Below, in pieces: positions 1 through 12,189 of a DNA stretch of 64,000 nucleotides (position 1 is its first letter; each line of letters opens with the position of its first letter). The position numbers and the translations under genes are program-made. Source of the stretch: Sympetrum striolatum (Eukaryota; Arthropoda; Insecta; Odonata; Libellulidae); the NCBI GenBank assembly GCA_947579665.1, contig OX388341.1, positions 4,588,001-4,652,000 of the forward strand, written 5' to 3'. The notes beneath the pieces are model-generated. The model made no database searches and had not been told where the DNA came from. It was given only the letters and a program-made list of their open reading frames with translations.

Positions 1-1130
1 TGACGAAAATTAAGGAAAAAAAGGGGTATAAAATTGAAATTTCGCTAAAATTCTCCGTTTTCGATGCTTTTTGTGATCAAAATGCAAGGAAATTACGAAA
101 ATTAAGGGAAAAAGGGGAATAAAATTGATAAATCGCTAAAATTCTACGTTTTCGGTGCTTTTTTTGATCAAAATGCAAGAAAATGACGAAAATTAAGGAA
201 AAAAAGGGGATAAAAATGGAAATTTCGCTAAAATCATCAGTTTTCGATGCTTTTTTTGATCATAAATCAAGAAAAGGACGAAAATTAAGGAAAAAAAGGG
301 GATAAGAATTGAAATTTCGCTAAAATTCACAGTATTCGATCCTTTTTTTGATAAAAATGCAAGAAAATTACGAGAATTGAGGAAAAAAAGGGGATCAAAA
401 TTCTCAGTTATCCATGCTTTTTTTGATCAAAATGCAAGAAAATGACGGAAATTAAAGAAAAAAAGGGGATAAAAATTGAAATTTCGCTAAAATTCTCCGT
501 TTTCGTTGCTTTTTCTGATTATAATACAAGAAAATGACGAAAATTAAGGAAAAAAAGGGGGTGAAAAATGAAATTTCGCTAAAATTCTCCGTTTTCGATG
601 CTTTTTTTGATCAAAATGCAAGAAAATGACAAAATTAATGGAAAAGAGGTGATAAAAATTGAAATTTCGCTACAATTACCCGTTTTCGATCCTTTTTTTG
701 ATCAAAATGCAAGATAATGACGAAATTTAATGGAAAAAAGGGGATAAAAATGGAAATTTCGCTAAAATCTTCTGTTTTCGATGCTTTTTTTGATCATAAA
801 TCAAGAAAAGGACGAAAATTAAGGAAAAAAAGGGGATAAGAATTTAAATTTCGCTAAAATTCACAGTATTCGATCCTTGTTTTGATCAAAATGCAAGAAA
901 ATTACGAGAATTGAGGAAAAAAAGGGGATCAAAATTCTCAGTTATCCATGCTTTTTTTGATCAAAATGCAAGAAAATGACGGAAATTAAAGAAAAAAAGG
1001 GGATAAAAATTGAAATTTCGCTAAAATTCTCCGTTTTCGTTGCTTTTTCTGATTATAATACAAGAAAATGACGAAAATTAAGGAAAAAAAGGGGGTGAAA
1101 AATGAAATTTCGCTAAAATTCTCCGTTTTC
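1..1130. repeat. Higher-order repeat within family 1 (about 534 bp)
   Basis: Two successive blocks of about six monomers share the same order of variants. The rare variant GATTATAATACAAG occurs at 517 and again at 1,051, an offset of 534 bp. The flanking variants (TCATCAG or TCTTCTG monomer, CACAGTATTCGATCC monomer, short TTATCCATGC monomer) also recur in order. This is a classical higher-order repeat produced by unequal exchange. Confidence 0.8.
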
Positions 1131-2307
1131 GATGCTTTTTTTGAGCAAAATGCAAGAAAATGACGAAAATTAATGGAAAAAAAGGGATAAAAATTGAAAT
1201 TTCACAAAAATTCTCCGTTTTCGATGCTTTTTCTGATCAAAATGCAAGAAAATGACGAAAATTAATGGAAAAAAGGGGATAAAAATTGAAATTTCGCCAA
1301 AATCTTCAGTTTTCGATGCTTTTTTTGATCATAAATCAAGAAAAGGACGAAAATTAAGGAAAAAAAAGGGATAAAAATTGAAATTTCGCTAAAATTCTCT
1401 GTTATTGATGCTTTTTTTTATCAAAATGCATGAAAATGACGAAAATTAAGGAAAAAAAGGGGATAAAAATTGAATTTTCGTTAAAATTCTCCGTTTTCGA
1501 CGCTTTTCTTGATCAAAATGCAAGAAAATGACGAAAATTAAGGAAAAAAAGGGGTTTAAATTGATAAATCGCTAAAATTCTCCGTTTTCGACGTTATTTT
1601 TGATCAAAATGCAAGAAAATGACGAAAATTTAGGAAAAAAAGGGGATTAAAATTGATAAATCGCAAAAATTCTCCGTTTTCGATACTTTTTTTGATCAAA
1701 ATGCAAGAAAATGACGAAAAATAAGGAAAAAAAGGGGTTTAAATTGATAAATCGCTAAAATTCTCCGCTTTCGATGCCTTTTTTGATCATAAATCAAGAA
1801 AAGGACGAAAATTAAGGAAAAAAAAGGGGATAAAAATTGAAATTTTGCTAAAATTCTCCGTTTTTGATGCTTTTCTTTATCAAAAAGCAAGAAAATGACG
1901 AAAATTAAGGAAGAAAATGGGATAAAAATTGAAATTTCGCTAAAATTCTCAGTTTTTGATGCTTTTTTTGATCAAAATGCATGAAAATGACGAAAATTAA
2001 GGAAAAAAGGGGAGTAAAATTGATAAATCGCTAAAATTCTCCGTTTTCGGTGCTTTTCTTGATCAAAATGCAAGAAAATGACGAAAATTAAGGAAAAAAT
2101 CTGATGTGGCCAGCACATGACTTTCTCCATATATAAGATGTAAATATTTATCTACCGCTGTAATTTCGAACTCTATATTCCATCTAAACTTCGAATATGA
2201 GTGATTAATATTATATATTATCTTTGACGCCAAAAAAATGATAAATAATGTTTTACGGGACATGATCGATGAAAAACGATGAAATTGGCCTTTCGCCCAT
2301 AGAGCCC

Positions 2308-3257
2308 AGAGCGCCCACAAAGTACATAATCAGCAACTTCCGGTTTATCAGTATTTCATGAATAACTCCTAAACAATCTGTGATAAAAAAACATGTTTCA
2401 ATCAAAAGTTATAGTGAATTTCATTTTCAAAAACTTTTGTAATTAATAGTATATACCTAAATATCATATTTATGGAGATATTTTGAAAACCGGAAATGAG
2501 CTTTGAAGAATGAAGCTCAACTTCCGGTTAATCGATTTACTCCAAAAACTAATCAACTCTAAAAAAACTAACCAAAGTACTATATATGAAATTTGGTGTT
2601 GATATAATGAATAGTTTTCATGTTAGAGCGCCCACAAAGTACATAATCAGCAACTTCCGGTTTATCAGTATTTCATGAATAACTCCTAAACAATCAGTGA
2701 TACAAAAATATGTTTCAATCAAAAGTTATAGTGAATTTCATTTTAAAAAACTTTTGTAATTAATAGTATATACCTAAATATCATATTTATGGAGATATTT
2801 TGAAAACCGGAAATGAGCTTTGAAGAATGAAGCTCAACTTCCGGTTAATCGATTTACTCCAAAAACTAATCAACTCTAAAAAAACTAACCAAAGTACTAT
2901 ATATGAAATTTGGTGTTGATATAATGAATGGTTTTCATGTTAGAGCGCCCACAAAGTACATAAAAGCTACTTCCGGTTTATCGGTATTTCACGAATAACT
3001 CCTAATCAACCGGTGATATAAAAATATGTTAAATACAAAAGTTATAGTAAATATTATTATCTAAAACTTTTATAAGTAATACAATACACGTATATATCAT
3101 ATTTATGAAGATATTTTGAAAACCGGAAATGAGCTTTAATGAATGAAGCTCGACTTCCGGTCAACCGATTTACTCCAAGAACTAATCAACTCTGACAGCA
3201 CACACCACAGTACTATATACGAAGTTTGGTATTGATACGACCAATGGTTTTCACGTT
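2308..3257. repeat. Three tandem 317-bp units inside copy A
   Basis: Units run 2,308-2,624, 2,625-2,941 and 2,942-3,257. The first two are nearly identical; the third is clearly more diverged, for example CACGAATAACTCCTAATCAACCGG against CATGAATAACTCC in the others. This suggests a recent duplication of the first unit after an older one. Confidence 0.85.
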
Positions 3258-3269
3258 AGAGCGCCCACA

Positions 3270-3287
3270 AACACACACACACATACA

Positions 3288-3332
<45 letters not shown>
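3270..3332. repeat. (AC)n microsatellite in copy A
   Basis: An AC dinucleotide run with a few interruptions (ATAC, AGAC). It follows directly on the fourth occurrence of the AGAGCGCCCAC unit start. The same tract sits at the matching place in copies B (about 8,383-8,430) and C (about 9,643-9,680) with different lengths. Confidence 0.95.
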
Positions 3333-3339
<7 letters not shown>

Positions 3340-5079
3340 GACATCATTCCGAAAATAGTCAAAACGTGTTCTAGGGACCCCAAAACATGTATTTCCGTTG
3401 AAATCTCGAAGTCGAATTTTTTCATGAAAACAATACTTTCTCTATACTGCGTATATGGAGAAAGTAAAAAAGGGGATAAAAATGGAAATTTCGCTAAAAT
3501 CTTCTGTTTTCGATGCTTTTTTTGATCATAAATCAAGAAAATGACGAAAATTAAGGAAAAAAAGGGGTATAAAATTAAATTTCGCTAAAATTCTCCGTTT
3601 TCGATGCTTTTTTTGATCAAAATGCAAGAAAATGACGAAAATTAAGGAAAAAAAGGGGACTAAAATTGATAAATCGCTAAAATTCTCCGTTTTCGGTGCT
3701 TTTTTTGATCAAAATGCAAGAAAATGACGAAAATTAAGGAAAAAAAGGGATTAAAATTGAAATTTCGCTAAAATTCTCAGTTTTCGATCCTTTTTTTGAT
3801 CAAAATGCAAGAAAATGACTTGAATTAAGGAAAAAAAGGGGATAAAAATTCTCAGTTTTCCATGCTTTTCTTTATCAAAAAGCAAGAAAATGACGATAAT
3901 TAAGGAAAAAAATGGGATAAAAATTGAAATTTCGCTAAAATTCTCCTTTTTCGACGCTTTTCTTGATCAAAATGCAAGAAAATGACGAAATTAAGGAAAA
4001 AAAGGGGTTTAAATTGATAAATCAATAAAATTCTCCGTTTTCGACGCTTTTCTTGATCAAAATGCAAGAAAATGACGGAAATTAAGGAAAAAAAGGTGTT
4101 TAAATTGATAAATCGCTAAAGTTCTCCGTTTTCGACGCTATTTTTGATCATTATGCAAGAAAATGACGAAAATATAGGAAAAAAAGGGAATCAAAATTGA
4201 TAAATCGCTAAAATTCTCCGTTTTCGACGCTTTTCTTGATCAAAATGCAAGAAAATGACGGAAATTAAGGAAAAAAAGGTGTTTAAATTGAGAAATCGCT
4301 AACTTTCTCCGTTCTCGATGCTTTTTTTTTCAAAATGCAAGAAAATGACGATAATTAAAAAAAAAAAGGGGATAAAAATTGAAATTTCGCTAAAATCTTC
4401 TGTTTTTCGATGCTTTTTTTGATCATAAATCAAGAAAAGGACAAAAATTAAGGAAAAAAAGGGGATAAGATTGAAATTTCGCTAAAATTCTCCGTTTTTG
4501 ATGCTTTTCTTTATCAAAAAGCAAGAAAATGACGAAAATTAAGGAAAAAAATGGGATAAAAATTGAAATTTCGCTAAAATTCTCCGTTTTCGTTGCTTTT
4601 TCTGATCAAAATGCAAGAAAATGACGAAAATTAAGGAAAAAAAGGGGGTGAAAAATGAAATTTCGCTAAAATTCTCCGTTTTCGATGCTTTTTTTGATCA
4701 AAATGCAAGAAAATGACGAAAATTAATGGAAAAAAGGTGATAAAAATTGAAATTTCGCTACAATTCTCCGTTTTCGATCCTTTTTTTGATCAAAATGCAA
4801 GAAAATGACGAAAATTAATGGAAAAAAGGGGAAGAAATTGAAATTTCACCAAAATCTTCAGTTTTCGATGCTTTTTTTGATCATAAATCAAGAAAAGGAC
4901 GAAAATTAAGGAAAAAAAGGGGATGAGATTGAAATTTCGCTAAAATTCTCCGTTTTTGATGCTTTTCTTTATCAAAAAGCAAGAAAATGACGAAAATTAA
5001 GGAAAAAAATGGGATAAAAATTGAAATTTCGCTAAAATTCTCAGTTTTTGATGCTTTTTTTGATCAAAATGCAAGAAAA

Positions 5080-5598
5080 TGACGAAAATTAAGGAAAAAA
5101 AGGGGTATAAAATTGAAATTTCGCTAAAATTCTCCGTTTTCGATGCTTTTTGTGATCAAAATGCAAGGAAATTACGAAAATTAAGGGAAAAAGGGGAATA
5201 AAATTGATAAATCGCTAAAATTCTACGTTTTCGGTGCTTTTTTTGATCAAAATGCAAGAAAATGACGAAAATTAAGGAAAAAAAGGGGATAAAAATGGAA
5301 ATTTCGCTAAAATCATCAGTTTTCGATGCTTTTTTTGATCATAAATCAAGAAAAGGACGAAAATTAAGGAAAAAAAGGGGATAAGAATTGAAATTTCGCT
5401 AAAATTCACAGTATTCGATCCTTTTTTTGATAAAAATGCAAGAAAATTACGAGAATTGAGGAAAAAAAGGGGATCAAAATTCTCAGTTATCCATGCTTTT
5501 TTTGATCAAAATGCAAGAAAATGACGGAAATTAAAGAAAAAAAGGGGATAAAAATTGAAATTTCGCTAAAATTCTCCGTTTTCGTTGCTTTTTCTGAT
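5080..5598. repeat. Long duplicated satellite block (copy of 1-519)
   Basis: This block reads the same as positions 1-519 through about 519 bases, with an offset of 5,079, as far as I can follow by eye. It includes private variants such as GCTTTTTGTGATC, GCAAGGAAATTACG and TTCTACGTTTTCGG. The copies separate at 519/5,598, where one continues GATTATAAT and the other GATCAAAAT. It indicates a recent duplication at kilobase scale inside the array. Confidence 0.85.
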
Positions 5599-6419
5599 CA
5601 AAATGCAAGAATATGACGAAAATTAAGGAAAAAATGGGGGTGAAAAATGAAATTTCGCTAAAATTCTCCATTTTCGATGCTTTTTTTGATCAAAATGCAA
5701 GAAAATGACGAAAATTAATGGAAAAAAGGTGATAAAAATTGAAATTTCGCTACAATTACCCGTTTTCGATCCTTTTTTTGATCAAAATGCAAGAAAAGGA
5801 CGAAAATTAAGGAAAAAAAGGGGATAAAAATTGAATTTTCGTTAAAATTCTCCGTTTTCGACGCTTTTCTTGATCAAAATGCAAGAAAATGACGAAATTA
5901 AGGAAAAAAAGGGTTTAAATTGATAAATCGCTAAAATCCTCCTTTTTCCACGCTATTTTTGATCAAAATGCAAGAAAATGACGAAAACTTAGGAAAAAAA
6001 GGGTATTAAAATTGATTAATCGCTAAAATTCTCCGTTTTCGATACTTTTCTTGATCAAAATGCAAGAAAATGACGAAATTAAGGAAAAAAAGGGGTTTAA
6101 ATTGATAAATCGCTAAAATCCTCCGTTTTCCACGCTATTTTTGATCAAAATGCAAGAAAATGACGAAAATTTAGGAAAAAAAGGGTATTAAAATTGATTA
6201 ATCGCTAAAATTCTCCGTTTTCGATACTTTTTTTGATCAAAATGCAAGAAAATGACGAGAATTAAGGAAAAAAAGGGGATAAAAATTCTCAGTTTTCCAT
6301 GCTTTTTTTATCAAAATGCAAGAAAATGACGAAAATTAAAGAAAAAAAGGGGATAAAAATAGAAATTTCCCTAAAATTCTCCGTTTTCGTTGCTTTTTCT
6401 GATCAAAAGCAAGAAAACG

Positions 6420-6810
6420 ACGAAAATTAAGAAATTAAGAGGAAAAAAATTGAAAATTTTCTAAAAATATCTAATTTGTTTCTGTTTTTCATAATATCTC
6501 GATAAAATAAGGAGAATTAAGAAAAAAAGGGGATTAAAATTGAAATTTCGCTCAAATTCTCCGTTTTCGTTGCTTTTTCTGATGAAAATGCAAGAAAATG
6601 AAAAAAATTAAGGAAAAAAAAGGGGGTTAAATTTGAAATTTCATAAAAATTCTCCGTTTTCGTTGCTTTTTCTGATCAAAAGCAAGAAAATGACGAAAAT
6701 TAAGAAATTAAGAGGAAAAAAATTGAAAATTTTCTAAAAATATCTAATTTGTTTCTGTTTTTCATAATATCTCGATAAAATAAGGAGAATTAAGAAAAAA
6801 AGGGGATTAA
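6420..6810. repeat. Mixed monomers linking satellite families 1 and 2
   Basis: Two inserts of family-2 type sequence (AAGAAATTAAGAGG, then TTCATAATATCTCGATAAAA) stand inside otherwise family-1 monomers. They begin near 6,431 and 6,704, 273 bp apart, which is about three monomers. They show that the two families exchange sequence within the monomer and share an origin. Confidence 0.7.
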
Positions 6811-8151
6811 AATTGAAATTTCGCTAAAATTTTCCGTTTTCGATGCTTTTTTTGATCAAAATGCTAGAAAATGAAAAAAATTAAGGAAAAAAAGGGGATT
6901 AAAATTGAGAAATCGCTAACTTTCTCCGCTCTCGATGCTTTTTTTATCAAAATGCAAGAACATGACGATAATTAAGGAAAAAAAGGGGATAAAAATTGAA
7001 ATTTCGCTAAAATCTTCTGTTTTTCGATGCTTTTTTTGATCATAAATCAAGAAAAAGACGAAAATTAAGGAAAAAAAGGGGATAAGATTGAAATTTCGCT
7101 AAAATTCTCCGTTTTTGATGCTTTTCTTTATCAAAAAGCAAGACAATGACGAAAATTAAGGAAAAAAATGGGATAAAAATTGAAATTTCGCTAAAATTCT
7201 CCGTTTTCGTTGCTTTTTCTGATCAAAATGCAAGAAAATGACGAAAATTAAGGAAAAAAAGGGGGTGAAAAATGAAATTTCGCTAAAATTCTCCGTTTTC
7301 GATGCTTTTTTTGATCAAAATGCAAGAAAATGACGAAAATTAATGGAAAAAAGGTGATAAAAATTGAAATTTCGCTACAATTCTCCGTTTTCGATCCTTT
7401 TTTTGATCAAAATGCAAGAAAATGACGAAAATTAATGGAAAAAAGGGGATAAAAATTGAAATTTCGCCAAAATCTTCAGTTTTCGATTCTTTTTTGGATC
7501 ATAAATCAAGAAAAGGACGAAAAATAAGGAAAAAAAGGGGATAAGATTGAAATTTCGCTAAAATTCCGTTTTTGATGCTTTTCTTTATCAAAAAGCAAGA
7601 AAATGACGAAAATTAAGGAAAAAAAGGGGATAAAAATGGAAATTTCGCTAAAATCTTCAGTTTTCGATGCTTTTTTTGATCATAAATCAAGAAAAGGACG
7701 AAAATTAAGGAAAAAAAGGGGATAAGAATTGAAATTTCGCTAAAATTCACAGTATTCGATCCTTTTTTTGATCAAAATGCAAGAAAATTACGAGAAATAA
7801 GGAAAAAAAGGGGATCAAAATTCTCAGTTATCCATGCTTTTTTTGATCAAAATGCAAGAAAATGACGGAAATTAAAGAAAAAAAGGGGATAAAAATTGAA
7901 AATTCGCTAAAATTCTCCGTTTTCGTTGCTTTTTCTGATCAAAATGCAAGAAAATGACGAAAATTAAGGAAAAAATGGGGGTGAAAAATGAAATTTCGCT
8001 AAAATTCTCCGTTTTCGTTGCTTTTTCTGATCAAAATGCAAGAAAATGACGAAAATTAAGGAAAAAATGGGGGTGAAAAATGAAATTTCGCTAAAATTCT
8101 CCGTTTTCGATGCTTTTTTTGATCAAAATGCAAGAAAATGACGAAAATTAA

Positions 8152-8383
8152 TGTTATAGTAAATCTTATTTTCTAAAACTTTTATAAGGTATACAATATA
8201 CCTATATATCATATTTATGGAGATATTTTGAAAACCGGAAATTAGCTTTGATGAATGAAGCTCGACTTCCGGTTTACCGATTTACTTGAAAAACTAATCA
8301 ACTCTGACAGCACACACCACAGTACTATATATGAATTTTGGTATTGATACGACTAATAGTTTTTACGTTAGAGCGCCCACTGT

Positions 8384-8415
<32 letters not shown>

Positions 8416-8553
8416 CACATACACACAGACATCATTCCGAAAATGGTCAAAACGTGTTCTAAGGACCCCAAAACATGTATTTCCGTTGAAATCTCGAAGT
8501 CGAATTTTTTCATGAAAACAATACTTTCTCTTTACTTCGTATATGGAGAAAGT
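8152..8553. mobile_element. ACTTTCTCC-ended element, copy B (3' part only)
   Basis: Only the right-hand part is present. It joins the satellite at GTTATAGTAAAT near 8,152, keeps one ACCGGAAAT...ACTTCCGGT palindrome, the AGAGCGCCCAC junction (8,370) and the AC tract, and ends TATATGGAGAAAGT at 8,553. The satellite resumes at AAAAAGGGGATAAAA, as it does after copies A and C. Confidence 0.7.
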
Positions 8554-8632
8554 AAAAAGGGGATAAAAATTCTCAGTTCTCGATGCTTTTTTTTATCAAA
8601 ATACAAGAAAATGACGAAAATTAAGTAAAAAA

Positions 8633-8654
8633 TCTGATGTGGCCAGCCAGCCAG
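8633..8654. mobile_element. Scrap of the ACTTTCTCC element's outer end
   Basis: A 22-bp scrap starting TCTGATGTGGCCAG, followed by two extra CCAG-type repeats, in an A run between GACGAAAATTAAGT and GGGGATTAAAATTG. It matches the outer edge of copies A and C and sits at the same monomer position. It may be an excision footprint or a deletion product. Confidence 0.5.
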
Positions 8655-8844
8655 AAAAAAAGGGGATTAAAATTGATAAATCAATAAAATTCTCCGTTTT
8701 CGATGCTTCTTTTGATCATAAATTAAGAAAAGGACGAAAATTAAGGAAAAAAGGGGATAAAAATTGAAATTTCGCTAAAATTCTCAGTTTTCGATCCTTT
8801 TTTTGATCAAAATGCAAGAAAATAACGAGAATTAAGGAAAAAAA

Positions 8845-9643
8845 TCTGATGTGGCCACCACATGACTTTCTCCATATATATGATGTAAATATTTATTTAC
8901 GACAGTAATTTCGAACTCTATATTCCATCTAAACTTTGAAGATGAGTGATTAATTTATATATTATTACCTTTTACGTCACAAACATTATAAATAATGTTT
9001 TTCGGGATATGTACGATGAAGAACGATGAAGTGGCCTTTCGCCCCAGCGCCCAGAGCGCCCACAACGTACATAATCAGCAACTTCCGGTTTATCAGTATT
9101 TCAAAAATAACTCCTACACAATCAGTGATACTAAAATATGTTTCCTACAAAAGTCATAGTAAATAACATTTTCTAAAACCGGAAATGAGCTTTGAAGAAT
9201 GATGCTCGACTTCCGGTTAACCGATTTACTCCAAAATCAAATCAACTCTAACGACACAAATTAAAATACTATATATGAAATTTGGTGTTGATCCGACTAA
9301 CCGTTTTCATGTAAGAGCGCCCACAAATACATAACCAGCTACTTCCGGTTGATCAGTATTTCACGAATAACTCCTAATCAACTGGTGATACAAAAATATT
9401 TTAAATACAAAAGTTATAGTAGAACTCATTATCTAAAACTTTTATAAGGTATACAATATACCTCTATATCATATTTATGGAGATATTTTGAAAACCGGAA
9501 ATGAGCTTTGATGAATGAAGCTCGACTTCTGGTTTACCGATTTACTTGAAAAACTAATCAACTCTGACAGCACACACCACAGTACTATATATGAATTTTG
9601 GTATTGATACGACTAATAGTTTTCACGTTAGAGCGCCCACTGT

Positions 9644-9676
<33 letters not shown>

Positions 9677-9805
9677 ACAGACATCATTCCGAAAATGGTC
9701 AAAACGTGTTTTAGGGACCCCAAAACATATATTTCCGTTGAAATCTCGAAGTCGATTTTTTTCATGAAAACAATACTTTCTCTATACTTCGTATATGGAG
9801 AAAGT
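8845..9805. mobile_element. ACTTTCTCC-ended element, copy C
   Basis: It starts TCTGATGTGGCCACCACATG with ACTTTCTCC at 8,865 and ends TATATGGAGAAAGT at 9,805. It holds two internal units (AGAGCGCCC at 9,053, 9,314 and again at 9,630), the first with an internal deletion, and then an AC tract. It is therefore shorter than copy A, which has three units. No coding capacity. Confidence 0.75.
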
Positions 9806-12189
9806 AAAAAGGGGATAAAAATTGAAATTTTGCTAAAATTCTCCGTTTTCGTTGCTTTTTCTGATCAAAATGCAAGAAAATGACGAAAATTAAGAAATTA
9901 AGAGGAAAAAAATTGAAAATTCGCTAAAAATATCTTATTTGTTTCTGTTTTTCATAATATCTCGATAAAATAAGGAGAATTAAGAAAAAAAAGAGGAAAC
10001 AAATTGAAAATTCGCTCAAATTATTTTTTTTTGTTGCTTTTTTCGGTCATATCTTCATAAAATGAGGAAAATTAAGAAAAAAAAGAGGAAAAAAATTGAA
10101 ATTTCGCCAAAAATATTCGCTTTTGTTGCTTTCTTCGGTCATATCTCGAAAAAATTAGGAAAATTAAAGAATATAAAGTCCAAAAAAATTGAAATTTCGC
10201 TAACATTATTCGTATTTGCTACTTTTTTCGATAAAATCTCGATAAAATTAAGAAAATTAAGGCAAAAAACGAGGAAAAAAATTGAAATATCGCTAAATGT
10301 GTTCGTTTTTGTTGCTTTTTTGTAAATATCTCGATAAAATGAGGAAAAAGAAGGAAAAAAAGTGGATTAAATTGAAATTTCGCTAACATTATTCGTATTT
10401 GTTACTTTTTTCGATAATATCTCGATAAAATGAAGAATATTAAGGAAAAAAAAGTGAATAGAAATTGAAATTTTGCTAACATTATTCGTTTTTGTTGCTT
10501 TTTTCTGTCATATCTCGATGAAATGAGGAAAATTAGGGAAAAAGAGGGAAAAAATTGAAATTTCGCTAAAATTAATCGTTTTTGTTGCTTTTTTCGGTCA
10601 TATCTGGATAAAATGAGGAAAATTAAGAAATTAAGAGGAAAAAAATTGAAAATTCGCTAAAAATATCTTATTTGTTCTGTTTTTGATAATATCTCGATAA
10701 AATAAGTAAAAAAAGAGGAAATAAATTGAAAATTCGCTAAAATTATTCTTTTTTGTTGCTTTTTTCGGTCATATTTTCATAAAATGAGGAAAATTAAGGA
10801 AAAAAACGAGGAAAATACTTTAAATTTTGCTAACATTATTCGTTTTTGTTGCTTTTTTCGACCATATCTAGAAAAAATTAGGAAAATTAAGGAATAAAAA
10901 GACCAAAAAATTGAAATTTCGCTAACATTCTATGTATTTTTTAATTTTTTCGATAATATCTAAGAAAAATTAAGAAAATTAAGGAAAAAAAGAGAAAAAA
11001 AATAAATTTCGTTATAAATATTCGCTTTTGATTCTTCTTTTCGATTATATCTTGATAATATGAAGAAAATTAAGGAAAAAAATTTAAAAAAATTGAAATT
11101 TCGCTAAAATTATAAGTTTATGTTGCTTTTTTTTAATATCTTGATAAAATGAGGAAAGATAAGGAGAAAAAGTAGAAAAAGATTGAAATTTCGCTAAAAT
11201 TATACGTTTTTGTTGCTTTTTTCGATAATAGCTCGATAAAATGAGGATAATTGAGGAAAAAAAGATGAAAAAATTGAAATTTCGCTGATATTCTCTGTTT
11301 TTGTTGCTTTTTTCGGTCATTTCTCGAAAAAATTAGGAAAACTAAGGAATAAAAAGAGGAAAAAAATAAAATTTCGCTAAAATTATTCGTTTTAGTTAAT
11401 ATTTTCGATAATATCTCGATAAAATGAGGAAAATTAGGGCAAAAAGAGGAAAAATATAAATTTCGCTAAAACTATATTCGTTTTTGTTCCTTTTTTCGGT
11501 CATATGTGGATAAAATGAGGAAAATTAAGAAAAGAAAGAAGAAAAAGATTGAAATTTAGCTTAAATTTATCCTTTTTGTTTTTTTTTTCGATAATATCTC
11601 GATAAAATTAGGAAAAGTAAGGCAAAAAAAGAAAAAAAAAATTGAAATTTCGCTAAAATTGTCCATATTTGTTTCTTTTTTTGGTCATTTCTCGAAAAAA
11701 TTAGGAGTATTAAGGAATAAAATGAGGATAAAAATTGAAATTTCGCTAAAATTATTCGTTTTTGATACTTTTTTCGATAATATCTAGATATATTGAAGAA
11801 TATTAAGAAATAAAAAGAGCAACAAAATTGAATTTTCGCTAAAATTATTCGTTTTTGTGGCTTTTTTCGGTCATATATCGATAAAATGAGGAAAATTAAG
11901 GTAAAATAAAGACTAAAAATTGAAATTTCGCTAATATTATTCCTTTTTGTTGCTTTTTTCGGTCATATCTCGAAGAAATTAGGAAAAAGAAGAAAAAAAA
12001 GTTGAAAAAATTAAAATTTCGCTGAAATTCTCTGTTTTAGTTGCTTTTTTCGGTCATATCTCGAAAAAATTAGGAAAATTAAGGAAAAAAAGAAGAAAAA
12101 GATTGAAATTTCGCTAAAATTATACTTTTTTGTTGCTTTTTTCGATATTATCTCATTAAATTAGGAAAATTATGTTAAAAAAAACTGGA

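Larger units (their letters stand above)
2100..3465. mobile_element. Element with ACTTTCTCC inverted ends, copy A
   Basis: A non-satellite insert inside the array. It starts TCTGATGTGGCCAGCACATG followed by ACTTTCTCCATATA (from 2,120) and ends TATATGGAGAAAGT at 3,465, so the two ends are inverted repeats. Inside are three direct units of about 317 bp, each starting at AGAGCGCCCACAA (2,308, 2,625 and 2,942), then an (AC)n tract and a short 3' segment. Each unit carries an imperfect palindrome pairing ACCGGAAATGAGCTT with AAGCTC(A/G)ACTTCCGGT. No transposase is present. Inverted ends, internal tandem units and a microsatellite suggest a non-autonomous DNA element; the superfamily is not determined. 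Confidence 0.75.
1..9890. repeat. Satellite array, family 1 (about 93-bp monomer)
   Basis: Head-to-tail monomers of about 90-93 bp fill this stretch apart from the inserted elements listed separately. A typical monomer has the landmarks GACGAAAATTAAGG, a run of A, GGGGATAAAAATTGAAATT, TCGCTAAAATTCTCCGTTTT, CGATGC, a T run and GATCAAAATGCAAGAAAAT. Variants include GATAAATCGC for GAAATTTCGC, GATCATAAATCAAG for GATCAAAATGCAAG, and shorter monomers such as the one with ATAAAAATTCTCAG. One strand is strongly A-rich. The open frames that cross it on the minus strand are by-products of this composition and encode nothing recognisable. The array continues beyond the left edge. Confidence 0.95.

Noticed and set aside
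1696..1890. Many lysine/phenylalanine-rich frames on the minus strand of the satellite (also 11,084-11,320, 14,889-15,185, 16,148-16,366, 20,016-20,258)
   Set aside because: They follow the satellite monomer and its period, and repeated residue blocks such as KKQQK and LAKFQFF simply mirror the DNA repeat. No start context or conserved domain.
3213..3536. Cysteine-valine and threonine-histidine repeat frames at 3,213-3,536 and 8,325-8,628
   Set aside because: They are translations of the (AC)n/(GT)n microsatellite inside the ACTTTCTCC-ended element.
1..9890. CRISPR-like array
   Set aside because: The repeats are contiguous satellite monomers without unique spacers, in a eukaryotic context.
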